A DNA stretch of 64,000 nt, taken from positions 1-64,000 of the forward strand of contig NZ_WOTG01000009.1 in the NCBI RefSeq assembly GCF_011516925.1, read 5' to 3'. Position 1 is the stretch's first letter. Each line of letters opens with the position of its first letter. A program made the position numbers and the translations under genes. Positions 17,369 to 25,437 of this stretch are shown here, in pieces. Origin of the DNA: Acetobacter fabarum. Lineage in GTDB: Bacteria; Pseudomonadota; Alphaproteobacteria; Acetobacterales; Acetobacteraceae. The notes under the pieces were generated by a model. The model had not been told where the DNA came from, made no database searches, and saw nothing but the letters and a program-made list of their open reading frames with translations.

Positions 17369-18728
17369 AATAGCTCCCGATCTGCACGTTATCGAGCCGG
17401 GCAATGGCGTCTTCCACCAGAACAGCGGCGGAGAAGTAGCGTGTGATCAGGTGCGATGCCACGGAATGCTGGTCCGTGCCGCTATACCGCACGGAAAGAC
17501 CGGGCTCCACTTCCCCCGTAACGCCTGTATTGTGCAGGCCCACAACGCCCTGTTCTTCCTCACCCACACGCAGGAGCAGGATGCTGGTCCGGCCATCGGG
17601 CGTGACGGGAATTTTGTCTGAGGGCACAAGGGGAATACCGCGCCAGGTAATAAAGGGTGAACCAAACAGGTTAATGGTCGGCGGTGGCACGCCACGGCGC
17701 GTGGCCTCGCGCCCAAAGGCCGCTATGGCTTTGGGGTGGGCAAGGAAAAAGCCCGGTTTTTTCCAGACCTTTGTCAGCAGTTCATCCAGATCATCCGGGG
17801 TGGGTGGGCCGCCGCGTGTGGGCACGCGCTGGGCAATGGCTGTTTCGTTCAGCAGCCCGAATTCGGGGTTGTTGAGCAGCTCCCATTCCTCGCGCTCGCG
17901 GATAACGTCAATCACCACACGCACCTGTTCACGCAACTGGTCAAATTCGTTGCTGTACAGGTCGGTAATACGGGTATGCGTGCGCAGAACGGTTTGAATG
18001 GAATGGATATAGTATTCGCGCGGGTGGTCCTGATAATCGACAAAAGTGGTGGGGAGTTTTGGCTCTCCATCCACGCTGGAAAGGACCTGAATGGCGGCCT
18101 CTCCATACTGGTTTACGTCGGCGCGGCTGGCCACGTCCTGCGCGGTCAGGGCGGTTTTCAGCCACGGAGTGCTGGCGATCTGCTCGGGGGGGAGGGTGAG
18201 CAGGGTTGTTTTGCCAACGGCGCGCAGGTCTTTGCCACTCAGGCCGGAGGGCGCAAGAAAATGCTGCCCCGGTGCCGCAAACAGGTGCCGCACGGCGCGT
18301 GCTGCTCCGTTGTTGGTATGGTGCTGCACGGCACCGCTGGCAACAAGGGCCAGAGTGCCTTCGGGCAAGGTAAAATCGGCCCCATCGGGGTGGGTGTGGT
18401 GCTGGAACTTGCTTACAAGTTCATGAATCTGGGCATCCGTTGCCTGCGAAAACTCGGGAAGTGCCCGCAGGCTTTCAGGCACGGGGCGTGCAGCATCCCC
18501 TTCACCCGTAAAGAGCACACCTCCAAAACGGGAGGAAACAAGACGCCGGCGGTTAACGCGGAATACGCCCCCGCCAACATTCACCCAGGGGAGCAGAAGG
18601 TGCAGCCAGCGCGGGCTGCGCTCCAGATTTTGCACACGGGTGACATGGGCGGTGGAAAGCTGGCGGGCAGACAGGTTGCGGTCCAGTGCAGAGGCACTGA
18701 CGGCACGGGTGGACTGTGCTTCAGTCAC
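17355..18728 (-). CDS. Family 2 encapsulin shell protein, SrpI-like
   Basis: A 457-residue HK97-fold nanocompartment shell protein. Its N-terminal arm (ARQLSTAHVTRVQNLERSPRWLHLLLPWVNV) and C-terminal half (TRGGPPTPDDLDELLTKVWKKPGFFLAHPKAIAAFGREATRRG; IPLVPSDKIP) match SrpI-like shells. Residues about 88-190 look like an inserted cyclic-nucleotide-binding-type beta-barrel (EGTLALVASGAVQHHT; LFAAPGQHFLAP), without an obvious phosphate-binding arginine. Minimal SrpI shells are about 310 residues, so the extra length fits that insert. The start is GTG. The next gene encodes the desulfurase cargo and overlaps by 14 bp. The compartment is expected to hold desulfurase and store sulfur. Confidence 0.9.
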   Translation of the reverse strand: MTEAQSTRAVSASALDRNLSARQLSTAHVTRVQNLERSPRWLHLLLPWVNVGGGVFRVNRRRLVSSRFGGVLFTGEGDAARPVPESLRALPEFSQATDAQIHELVSKFQHHTHPDGADFTLPEGTLALVASGAVQHHTNNGAARAVRHLFAAPGQHFLAPSGLSGKDLRAVGKTTLLTLPPEQIASTPWLKTALTAQDVASRADVNQYGEAAIQVLSSVDGEPKLPTTFVDYQDHPREYYIHSIQTVLRTHTRITDLYSNEFDQLREQVRVVIDVIREREEWELLNNPEFGLLNETAIAQRVPTRGGPPTPDDLDELLTKVWKKPGFFLAHPKAIAAFGREATRRGVPPPTINLFGSPFITWRGIPLVPSDKIPVTPDGRTSILLLRVGEEEQGVVGLHNTGVTGEVEPGLSVRYSGTDQHSVASHLITRYFSAAVLVEDAIARLDNVQIGSYYDYT

Positions 18729-18973
18729 GGCAAATAGTCTTTCATAAAGAGGTATTATTTAAAGATGTGCTGTGCTGGAAATGGGTTTCCGAGCGTTATG
18801 GCCCGGTCAACATCGATTTATGAAAAGTAAAATAGGATACATGGTCATGCTCCTTTTTAATAACCGACCAGATGGCCTGATTCGGTTTGTCTGTTCAGCC
18901 TAGCACCCACAAAAAGAAGGTCAACATTAAACGGAAGAAAAATGTTAATTATTATTATTCACTAAAATATGGG

Positions 18974-19789
18974 TTATAATAGATAGTCAATGGCCGGGAA
19001 GGATAGGTCCATTGTCAAAACAGGCCAATGGGTATGGCTGTTTACATACCGTGCCGGGTTGCCAGCAACAGCGGTAAACGGGCTGACCGGTTTGACAACC
19101 ACAGCCCCCGCACCAATTTTTGCCCCTTCCCCAATTTCTATTGCCCCCAGAATTTGCGTGCCCGGCCCAACCAGCACGCCACGGCGGAGCGTAGGGTGCC
19201 GCCTGCCAGCCTGTTTGCCCGTCCCGCCCAATGTTATGTCCGACATAAGAACAACATCGTTTTCCACCAATGCAGTTTCACCAATGACAAGGCCGTATCC
19301 GGGGGCCAGTACAAGCCGGTGCCCCAGAACAGCGGCGGGGTGAATATCTATGCCCATGACTTCAGAAACACGGCTTTGCAGGTGTAACGCGGAAAGGCGT
19401 TGCCCGTTCCGCCACAAAACATGGGCTATCCGGTACGCCTGCACGGCCTGAAAACCTTTGAGGTGCAAAAACGGCGCAACATATCCCTCACGCGCTGGGT
19501 CCATGGTGGCGTAGGCGTGCAGGTCCTGTGCTGCGGCTGCCATAATGGCGGGTGATTGCTGCAAAATCTGGCAGAACAGAGGGTGCAGGCTTGCAAAAGG
19601 TATAATGGGTTCGGCAAGTTTTTCGGCCAAAAGCCGCGCCAGAAGGGACTGGGGCGTGCTGTGTTCCGCCCATAAAGGAGTCTGCGCGGCTTGCAGTTCA
19701 TGGCACAGTTTGCGCCATACCGTGTGGGCAAACGTGTCGGTTTGTCCGTCGGTTCTGGCGGGCTGTGCAAAGAGCATCGTATCAACCAT
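18974..19789 (-). CDS. Serine O-acetyltransferase (SrpH/EpsC type)
   Basis: A 271-residue left-handed beta-helix acetyltransferase that makes O-acetylserine, the carbon precursor of cysteine. It has the N-terminal helical domain and the motif GIDIHPAAVLGHRLVLAPGYGLVIGE, followed by hexapeptide repeats (GVLVGPGTQILGAIEIGEGAKIGAGAVV). It is shorter at the C terminus than CysE. It lies 245 bp upstream of the encapsulin gene on the same strand, as serine acetyltransferase often does in desulfurase-encapsulin loci. The start at 19789 has AGGCAGG upstream. The intergenic gap to the shell gene is AT-rich and may carry its own promoter. Confidence 0.9.
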   Translation of the reverse strand: MVDTMLFAQPARTDGQTDTFAHTVWRKLCHELQAAQTPLWAEHSTPQSLLARLLAEKLAEPIIPFASLHPLFCQILQQSPAIMAAAAQDLHAYATMDPAREGYVAPFLHLKGFQAVQAYRIAHVLWRNGQRLSALHLQSRVSEVMGIDIHPAAVLGHRLVLAPGYGLVIGETALVENDVVLMSDITLGGTGKQAGRRHPTLRRGVLVGPGTQILGAIEIGEGAKIGAGAVVVKPVSPFTAVAGNPARYVNSHTHWPVLTMDLSFPAIDYLL

Positions 19790-20165
19790 GATGCCTGCCT
19801 TTTTCCGAAAACAGGGTCGGAAACTGTATTGGGCCAGACATCCCGGTTCCTACGTATGCGTGGCGGGAGCCAGCCTGGGCATGGGGCGGGGCAAGCCCCT
19901 GTTAGTCAGGGCTGCGTTGGGTGGCCCGACATCGGGCGGTCAGGGGAATGTGCTGATGAACAAGCATGAAAAAACCCGCTTACGCCTTGCCTGTGGTTGT
20001 TGTGCTCCAAAACTGTATAGGCAATTTAGCGCCATGAAATAGGGAGTCAATATAAATACGCAAGATCGTGAGTTATTTTGAAGGCGGAAATGTACGCAAT
20101 AAATTAGTTTATTTGGCGGGGTGCGCATAGGCCATGTGTGGCGGGGGGTTGAAAGCGCTTGCGCT
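19790..20165. other. Intergenic stretch / leader of the acetyltransferase gene
   Basis: I see no convincing protein gene. On the minus strand this would be the 5' leader of the serine acetyltransferase. It contains a hairpin at about 19894-19914 (AGCCCTG / CAGGGGCT) and a GC-rich GGGGCTTGCCCC. The right part (20040-20110) is AT-rich and probably holds promoters. A cysteine- or SAM-responsive leader is conceivable, but I could not match a known riboswitch. Confidence 0.3.
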
Positions 20166-20199
20166 CTGGTTTAATTCCATCTGGACGGAATTAAACCAG
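20166..20199. promoter_or_regulatory. Perfect TetR-type operator
   Basis: CTGGTTTAATTCC (20166-20178) and GGAATTAAACCAG (20187-20199) form a perfect 13-bp inverted repeat with an 8-bp spacer. It lies 19 bp before the TetR start, a standard place for autorepression. The serine acetyltransferase gene on the other side is 376 bp away. Confidence 0.8.
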
Positions 20200-20218
20200 C
20201 TAAGGGTATTGCAAAGGT

Positions 20219-20782
20219 ATGGCCCGTCCCAGAACCATAGACCGCGAAAAAGTGCTGGCCTGTGCCGAGCACCTTGTGCAGCGCAATGGCGCAACCGCCC
20301 TTACGCTGGATGCCGTGGCGCGCGAGGCGGGGATTACCAAAGGCGGCCTGCAATACTGCTTTGGCAGCAAGGATGACCTGATAGCAGCGCTGATCGAACG
20401 CTGGATTCTGGTGTTTGATACCCATGTAGCGCGTTGCCGTAGTGCTGCCGCAGGCCCGGCCAGCCTTGCCCGCGCCTATGTGCAGGCCTGTGCCCGCATA
20501 GATGATGCCGCACGTGCGCGCATGGTGGGTATGTTGGTGACGCTGCTCCAGTCCCCCCGGCATCTGGCCCCGATCAAGGCGTGGTATGCGCGCTGGCTGG
20601 GTCTGGGGCAGGGGGAAGGCCATACCGTGGAAGCACGGCAGATACGCACAATGATTTTTGCCGCTGAAGGGGCTTTTTTTCTAAGAAGTCTCGGGTTTGT
20701 CGATATGCAGGATGCAGAATGGACCAGCGTTTTTGCGGATATTCAAAAACTGGCTTTACCCATGGAAGCCAGTCTCGCATAA
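20219..20782 (+). CDS. TetR-family regulator
   Basis: A 187-residue TetR protein with an N-terminal helix-turn-helix (ALTLDAVAREAGITKGGLQYCFGSKDDLIAALIERW, about residues 27-62) and a TetR C-terminal ligand domain. The Tyr-to-Cys wording at GGLQYCFGSK is a minor departure from the usual GxLYxHFxSK. It is preceded by a perfect operator and followed 52 bp later by squalene-hopene cyclase on the same strand. No efflux pump or oxidoreductase, the usual TetR target, is adjacent, so its target may be itself, the cyclase or a distant gene. Confidence 0.88.
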   Translation: MARPRTIDREKVLACAEHLVQRNGATALTLDAVAREAGITKGGLQYCFGSKDDLIAALIERWILVFDTHVARCRSAAAGPASLARAYVQACARIDDAARARMVGMLVTLLQSPRHLAPIKAWYARWLGLGQGEGHTVEARQIRTMIFAAEGAFFLRSLGFVDMQDAEWTSVFADIQKLALPMEASLA

Positions 20783-20834
20783 GCGCAGGGCCTTGCATGA
20801 CTGAACTTTGTATAGTGTGTTCGGGTCACCACCA

Positions 20835-22934
20835 ATGAATACGATTTCTCACCCCTCGAAAGTGAAGGCGGCCGTGTCTGCTACAGTTCCTCCCACTCCC
20901 TCCTGTGTAACTCCCACACCGTTTACGGGCATGGGCAACAGTCTGGCCCACACCGTGGCAGCCGCCTGCGACTGGCTGATAGGGGAGCAGAAAGCCGATG
21001 GGCACTGGGTGGGGCCTGTGGCGTCCAACGCCTCCATGGAGGCGGAGTGGTGCCTGGCCCTGTGGTACCTTGGGCTGGAAGACCACCCCCTGCGCCCCCG
21101 CCTTGGCAAAGCCCTGCTGCACATGCAGCGCGAGGATGGGTCTTGGGGCACATACTGGGGTGCTGGTAATGGCGACATTAACGCAACGGTGGAAGCCTAC
21201 GCCGCCCTGCGCTCGCTCGGTTACGCAGCCGATACACCAGAACTGAGCAAGGCATGTGCATGGATCATGCGCATGGGGGGCTTGCGCAACGTACGGGTGT
21301 TTACCCGCTACTGGCTGGCGCTGATTGGTGAATGGCCGTGGGAGCAGACCCCCAACCTCCCGCCCGAGGTTATCTGGTTCCCGAACAAATTTGTTTTTTC
21401 CATCTATAACTTTGCACAATGGGCGCGGGCAACGTTGGTGCCGCTGGCCATTCTTTCCGCCCGCAGGCCAAGCCGCCCCCTGCGCCCGCAGGACCGGCTG
21501 GATGCGCTCTTCCCCCAGGGGCGTGAGAACTTTGATTACGTTCTGCCCAAAAAGGAAGGGGTGGATCTGTGGTCAAGCTTTTTCCGCACCACAGACAAGG
21601 GGCTGCACTGGCTCCAGAGCCGGTTCCTCAAACGGAATACGGTGCGTGAGGCGGCTATCCGCCATATGCTGGAATGGATTATCCGCCATCAGGATGCCGA
21701 TGGCGGATGGGGTGGGATTCAACCCCCGTGGGTTTACGGCCTGATGGCCCTGCATGGGGAGGACTACCAGTTCCATCACCCGGTTATGGCCAAGGCTCTG
21801 GCCGCACTGGATGACCCGGGCTGGCGGCGTGATCAGGGCGACGCCTCATGGGTGCAGGCCACCAACAGCCCGGTATGGGACACAATGCTGGCCCTTATGG
21901 CCTTGCATGATGCCAATGCCGAGGAACGCTACACCCCACAGATGGACAAGGCACTGGACTGGCTGCTCGCGCGGCAGGTGCGTGTTAAAGGGGACTGGTC
22001 GATCAAGCTGCCGGATGTGGAACCGGGCGGCTGGGCGTTTGAATACGCCAATGACCGTTACCCCGATACGGACGATACAGCCGTAGCCCTGATTGCCCTT
22101 TCCTCCTGCCGTAATCGGGAGGAATGGAAGGAAAAAGGTGTTGAAGACGCCATAACCCGCGGTGTGAACTGGCTGATTGCCATGCAGAGCAGTTGCGGCG
22201 GCTGGGGTGCGTTTGACAAGGACAATAACCGCAGCCTGCTTTCCAAAATCCCGTTCTGTGACTTTGGTGAGGCCCTTGATCCACCTTCGGTCGATGTGAC
22301 CGCCCATGTGCTGGAAGCCTTTGGCCTGCTGGGTGTGTCCCGCCAGACCCCCGCCCTCCAGCGCGGGCTTGCGTATATTCGTGCCGAGCAGGAAGCATCG
22401 GGCGCATGGTTCGGGCGTTGGGGTGTGAACTACCTGTACGGCACCGGCGCCGTACTGCCCGCCCTTGCCGCCATTGGCGAGGACATGACCCAGCCCTACA
22501 TTGCCCGCGCGTGTGACTGGCTGATTGCCCACCAGCAGGAAGATGGCGGCTGGGGTGAAAGTTGTGCATCCTATATGGATGTTTCCTCCATCGGGTGGGG
22601 CACAACCACGCCATCGCAAACCGCGTGGGCGCTTATGGGGCTGATTGCTGCCAACCGTGAGCAGGACCACCCCGCCATTGCGCGCGGCTGCCGCTACCTG
22701 ATCGACCGGCAGGAAACCGATGGTAGCTGGACGGAAGAAGAGTTTACCGGCACTGGCTTCCCCGGTTACGGGGTGGGGCAGACCATCAAGCTTGATGACC
22801 CGGCAGTGGCCAAACGCCTGCAGCAGGGGGCTGAACTCTCCCGCGCGTTCATGCTGCGGTATGACCTGTATCGCCAGTTCTTCCCGCTTATGGCGCTTAG
22901 CCGTGCGGCACGGATTATGCCCGTGGGCCAGTAA
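20835..22934 (+). CDS. shc: Squalene-hopene cyclase
   Basis: A 699-residue class II triterpene cyclase that turns squalene into hopene/hopanol, the first committed step of hopanoid membrane lipids, which acetic acid bacteria use for acid and ethanol tolerance. The catalytic DxDD is seen as PDTDDTAV (about residue 415). Several QW repeats are visible (QREDGSWGTYW, HQEDGGWGESC, RQETDGSWTEEEFTGTGFP), as is the C-terminal GVGQTIKLDDP. Known cyclases are 630-720 residues. The ATG at 20835 is chosen over an upstream TTG. No other hopanoid gene is adjacent. Confidence 0.95.
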   Translation: MNTISHPSKVKAAVSATVPPTPSCVTPTPFTGMGNSLAHTVAAACDWLIGEQKADGHWVGPVASNASMEAEWCLALWYLGLEDHPLRPRLGKALLHMQREDGSWGTYWGAGNGDINATVEAYAALRSLGYAADTPELSKACAWIMRMGGLRNVRVFTRYWLALIGEWPWEQTPNLPPEVIWFPNKFVFSIYNFAQWARATLVPLAILSARRPSRPLRPQDRLDALFPQGRENFDYVLPKKEGVDLWSSFFRTTDKGLHWLQSRFLKRNTVREAAIRHMLEWIIRHQDADGGWGGIQPPWVYGLMALHGEDYQFHHPVMAKALAALDDPGWRRDQGDASWVQATNSPVWDTMLALMALHDANAEERYTPQMDKALDWLLARQVRVKGDWSIKLPDVEPGGWAFEYANDRYPDTDDTAVALIALSSCRNREEWKEKGVEDAITRGVNWLIAMQSSCGGWGAFDKDNNRSLLSKIPFCDFGEALDPPSVDVTAHVLEAFGLLGVSRQTPALQRGLAYIRAEQEASGAWFGRWGVNYLYGTGAVLPALAAIGEDMTQPYIARACDWLIAHQQEDGGWGESCASYMDVSSIGWGTTTPSQTAWALMGLIAANREQDHPAIARGCRYLIDRQETDGSWTEEEFTGTGFPGYGVGQTIKLDDPAVAKRLQQGAELSRAFMLRYDLYRQFFPLMALSRAARIMPVGQ

Positions 22935-22944
22935 TGGCGGCTAT

Positions 22945-22981
22945 GGCCTGCCCCGCCTGCCAGTAAAGGGCGGGGCAGGCC
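22945..22981 (+). other. Strong GC hairpin after shc
   Basis: GGCCTGCCCCGCC (22945-22957) and GGCGGGGCAGGCC (22969-22981) are perfect 13-bp arms with an 11-nt loop. No T-run follows directly, so it may stabilise the mRNA 3' end or act together with the terminator 24 nt downstream. Confidence 0.6.
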
Positions 22982-23004
22982 ACCATACCGTATGGTTCAG
23001 GATG

Positions 23005-23029
23005 ACCGCCCTTTTTGGGGCGGTTTTTT
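23005..23029 (+). terminator. Intrinsic terminator after shc
   Basis: ACCGCCC (23005-23011) pairs with GGGCGGT (23018-23024) and is followed by TTTTTT. Confidence 0.85.
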
Positions 23030-23065
23030 CTTGCGAATCAAAACGCGGACTAATATGGTCTGCGT

Positions 23066-23608
23066 ATGGCACTTTATGGCGCAAGCACTGAATACGTTTT
23101 GCACAGCCTGCTCTGGCTGGTGGAACACACCGAGCCGGTGAGCAGTCTGGACCTGGCGGACATGCAGGGGATTCCCGCAGCTTTTATGGCTAAGCTCATG
23201 CCCCGGCTGGAAAAAGCCGGGCTGCTCATTGCCGCGGAAGGGCTGCGTGGGGGCTACCAGCTTGCACGTCCCGCCGCACAGATTAGCGTGCTGGATGTAG
23301 TGGATGCGGCAGAAGGGCGCAAAGCGCTTTTTACCTGTCAGGAAATCCGTGGGCGTTGTGCCCTGTTTGGCAATTGCCCGCCAGAATGGGCCGAGCGGGG
23401 CGTATGCAGTATTCATGCCGCCATGTTGCAGGCCGAGCAGGCCATGCGTGCCCAACTGGCCCAGACCACACTGGCCGATCTGGCGCAGACCGTGCGCAAT
23501 AAAGCCCCCACGGCTTTTATGGGGGAGGCAGAACATTGGTTTGGGGAGCGGGCCCGCACCCGCAGAACCAGCAGGGTGCGGCAGAAAAAACGTGTGGCAT
23601 CCGCCTGA
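23066..23608 (+). CDS. Rrf2-family regulator with a cysteine cluster
   Basis: A 180-residue Rrf2 protein: a winged-helix domain (MALYGASTEYVLHSLLWLVE; RGGYQLARPAAQISVLDVVDA), then the segment CQEIRGRCALFGNCPPEWAERGVC, whose cysteines could bind an Fe-S cluster or sense redox/NO as in IscR, NsrR and RsrR. It is longer at the C terminus than most Rrf2 proteins, with a basic tail. It heads a same-strand group with a cupin and an SDR protein, which it probably controls. Confidence 0.87.
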   Translation: MALYGASTEYVLHSLLWLVEHTEPVSSLDLADMQGIPAAFMAKLMPRLEKAGLLIAAEGLRGGYQLARPAAQISVLDVVDAAEGRKALFTCQEIRGRCALFGNCPPEWAERGVCSIHAAMLQAEQAMRAQLAQTTLADLAQTVRNKAPTAFMGEAEHWFGERARTRRTSRVRQKKRVASA

Positions 23609-23642
23609 TAGCCCAGACAGATTTTGTAAAAAAGGTTCGATT

Positions 23643-24038
23643 ATGCGTCAATTCATGGCCCTTTGCGGCATGGTGCTTTGTGTTGTGGCCGGAGGAGCAC
23701 ATGCCGCTCCCGCTACCGGCGTGACCCCTTTGCTGACCCACGACCTGCCCGGCCTTGCAGGCAAGGAGGGGGCTATGGTGCTGGTGGATTACCCACCCGG
23801 TGGGGCAGACCCTGTGCACCGGCATAATGCCTCTGTTTTTGTGTATGTGCTTCAGGGCAGTGTGATTATGCAGGTCAAAGGGCAGGCTGCTGTAACACTG
23901 CATGAGGGACAAAGCTTTTTTGAAGGCCCGGCAGATGTGCATCTTGTGGGGCGTAATGCCAGTACTATTGCACCTGCGCGGTTTATTGCCTTTTTCGTCA
24001 AGAACAAGGCTGCTCCCTTTGTTGCTCCCGCCCCTTGA
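23643..24038 (+). CDS. Exported cupin-domain protein
   Basis: A 131-residue protein with a signal peptide (about residues 1-21, ending AHA) and a single cupin barrel: motif 1 PGGADPVHRHNASVFVYVLQG with metal-type His pairs, motif 2 PADVHLVGRNAS. Small periplasmic cupins of this kind often accompany Rrf2-type regulators and NAD(P)-binding proteins, but no activity is defined. The start at 23643 has AAAAAAGG upstream. It lies 34 bp after the Rrf2 gene and 18 bp before the SDR gene. Confidence 0.8.
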   Translation: MRQFMALCGMVLCVVAGGAHAAPATGVTPLLTHDLPGLAGKEGAMVLVDYPPGGADPVHRHNASVFVYVLQGSVIMQVKGQAAVTLHEGQSFFEGPADVHLVGRNASTIAPARFIAFFVKNKAAPFVAPAP

Positions 24039-24056
24039 ACAGACGGATAAACAGGC

Positions 24057-24965
24057 ATGAAGATTCTTGTAGCCGGAGCCAGTGGTGCGCTGGGCCGTCC
24101 CCTGATCACGCAGTTGCGCCATGCAGGGCATACAGTATGGGGCATGGCACAAAGCCCGTGTGGGGTGGAGGTGGTTGGCGCGCTTGGTGCGGGGGTAGTG
24201 CAGGGGAATGCGCTGGACCGCTCAGCAGTTTTTGCCATTATGGAGCAGGTGCGCCCCGACTGCGTGGTGGACCAGCTAACATCGCTCCCGGCCAGTCCGT
24301 TTGACCTGCCCCAAAGGCTGCCTGCCGACCGGGTTATACGCCTGCAAGGGGGCGGCAACCTGTTTGATGCGGCACAGGCCTGTGGCGTAAAGCGATATAT
24401 CCAGCAGTCCTGCGGCTTTTATCTTGATGGAGCCGGTGCGCTGGCGGACGATACGGCTGCACTCAAAACCACAGCCCCCGGCCATGTGGGGGAGAGTGCA
24501 CGCATGTATGCTGCGTTGGAAAACCGGGTTATCAACACAACAGATATGCAGGGAATAGCCCTGAGATACGGCTTTTTTTATGGCCCCCATACATGGTACG
24601 ACCCCGAAGGGGCCTTTACCACCCATATGCGCCGGGGCGAGGTGGCCATAATTGGGGCAGGGCGGAGCGTGTTCTCCTTTATTCATGTAGAGGATGCCGC
24701 AGCAGCAACCGTATCTGCCCTGACTGCGTCAAAGGGTATTTACAATGTGGTGGATGACCAGCCAGTACGGGTGCAGGCATGGCTACCAGCCTATGCCCGG
24801 TGGGTTGGTGCTCCCCCGCCGGGGCATATGGATGAGCAAACTGCCATGCAGCAACTGGGGCCGGAAAGTGTATATTACCAGAACCAGCTTGATGGTGCGA
24901 GCAACCACAAGGCGCGGCGTGTTCTGGGCCTTAACCCACGTCCGCAGCCATGGGGCGTAGTGTAG
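24057..24965 (+). CDS. NAD(P)-binding SDR / epimerase-family protein
   Basis: A 302-residue extended SDR or NmrA-like Rossmann protein. It starts KILVAGASGALGRPL, a G-x-x-G-x-x-G dinucleotide site, and has a later RYGFFYGPHTWYDPEGAF segment typical of the NAD-dependent epimerase family. The catalytic Tyr-x-x-x-Lys is not clear (YAALENR occurs at the expected place), so it may be an atypical or redox-sensing member. It is the last gene of the Rrf2-cupin-SDR group. Confidence 0.8.
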   Translation: MKILVAGASGALGRPLITQLRHAGHTVWGMAQSPCGVEVVGALGAGVVQGNALDRSAVFAIMEQVRPDCVVDQLTSLPASPFDLPQRLPADRVIRLQGGGNLFDAAQACGVKRYIQQSCGFYLDGAGALADDTAALKTTAPGHVGESARMYAALENRVINTTDMQGIALRYGFFYGPHTWYDPEGAFTTHMRRGEVAIIGAGRSVFSFIHVEDAAAATVSALTASKGIYNVVDDQPVRVQAWLPAYARWVGAPPPGHMDEQTAMQQLGPESVYYQNQLDGASNHKARRVLGLNPRPQPWGVV

Positions 24966-24992
24966 GTACTGGTAAAAATACGGCCTTGTAAA

Positions 24993-25406
24993 TCAGTTTT
25001 CGGTGCCGCTTGCGGTATTTATGGCCTGCGCGGCAACGTAGCCTGCGCTCACACTGAGCATGCACAGCCCGACAGACAGACCGATATTGAGAAGTGCCCG
25101 CCCGGGTGCTCCGTTTTTAAGCAGGTCAAGCGTTTGCAGGCTGAAGGAGGAAAACGTGGTGTACCCCCCGCATAGCCCGACCATAAACACCAGCCTTCCG
25201 GTTTCGGACACGGGCAGGCGGCCGCCTGCTGCGGTCAGGGTGCCAAAAAAGGCAATGGCAAACGAACCGGATACATTAATGGCAATTGTCCCCCATGGCA
25301 GAACCTGGCTCCAGCGCAGGGTTGCCAGCCCCACCCAGTAACGCAGCAATGTGCCAGCAGCCCCGGCCAGACCGATAAGAAGAGAGGGTAAAATGTTGGT
25401 CAACAT
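24993..25406 (-). CDS. crcB: Fluoride channel CrcB/FluC
   Basis: A 137-residue, four-helix fluoride exporter that works as a dual-topology dimer in the inner membrane. Family marks include GAAGTLLRYWVG near the N terminus, GTIAINVSGSFAIAFF and GLCGGYTTFSSFSLQT, the last holding the Phe residues that line the pore. It lies 31 bp after the universal-stress gene on the same strand, and both are behind a fluoride riboswitch. Confidence 0.93.
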   Translation of the reverse strand: MLTNILPSLLIGLAGAAGTLLRYWVGLATLRWSQVLPWGTIAINVSGSFAIAFFGTLTAAGGRLPVSETGRLVFMVGLCGGYTTFSSFSLQTLDLLKNGAPGRALLNIGLSVGLCMLSVSAGYVAAQAINTASGTEN

Positions 25407-25437
25407 GGAAAACTCTGTGCCTGTGGTTCTGTGTTTA

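Noticed and set aside
18723-18744. A six-codon leader frame (ATGAAAGACTATTTGCCGTGA) overlapping the encapsulin GTG start
   Set aside because: No ribosome site precedes it and so short a frame is likely by chance; noted only because its stop overlaps the shell start.
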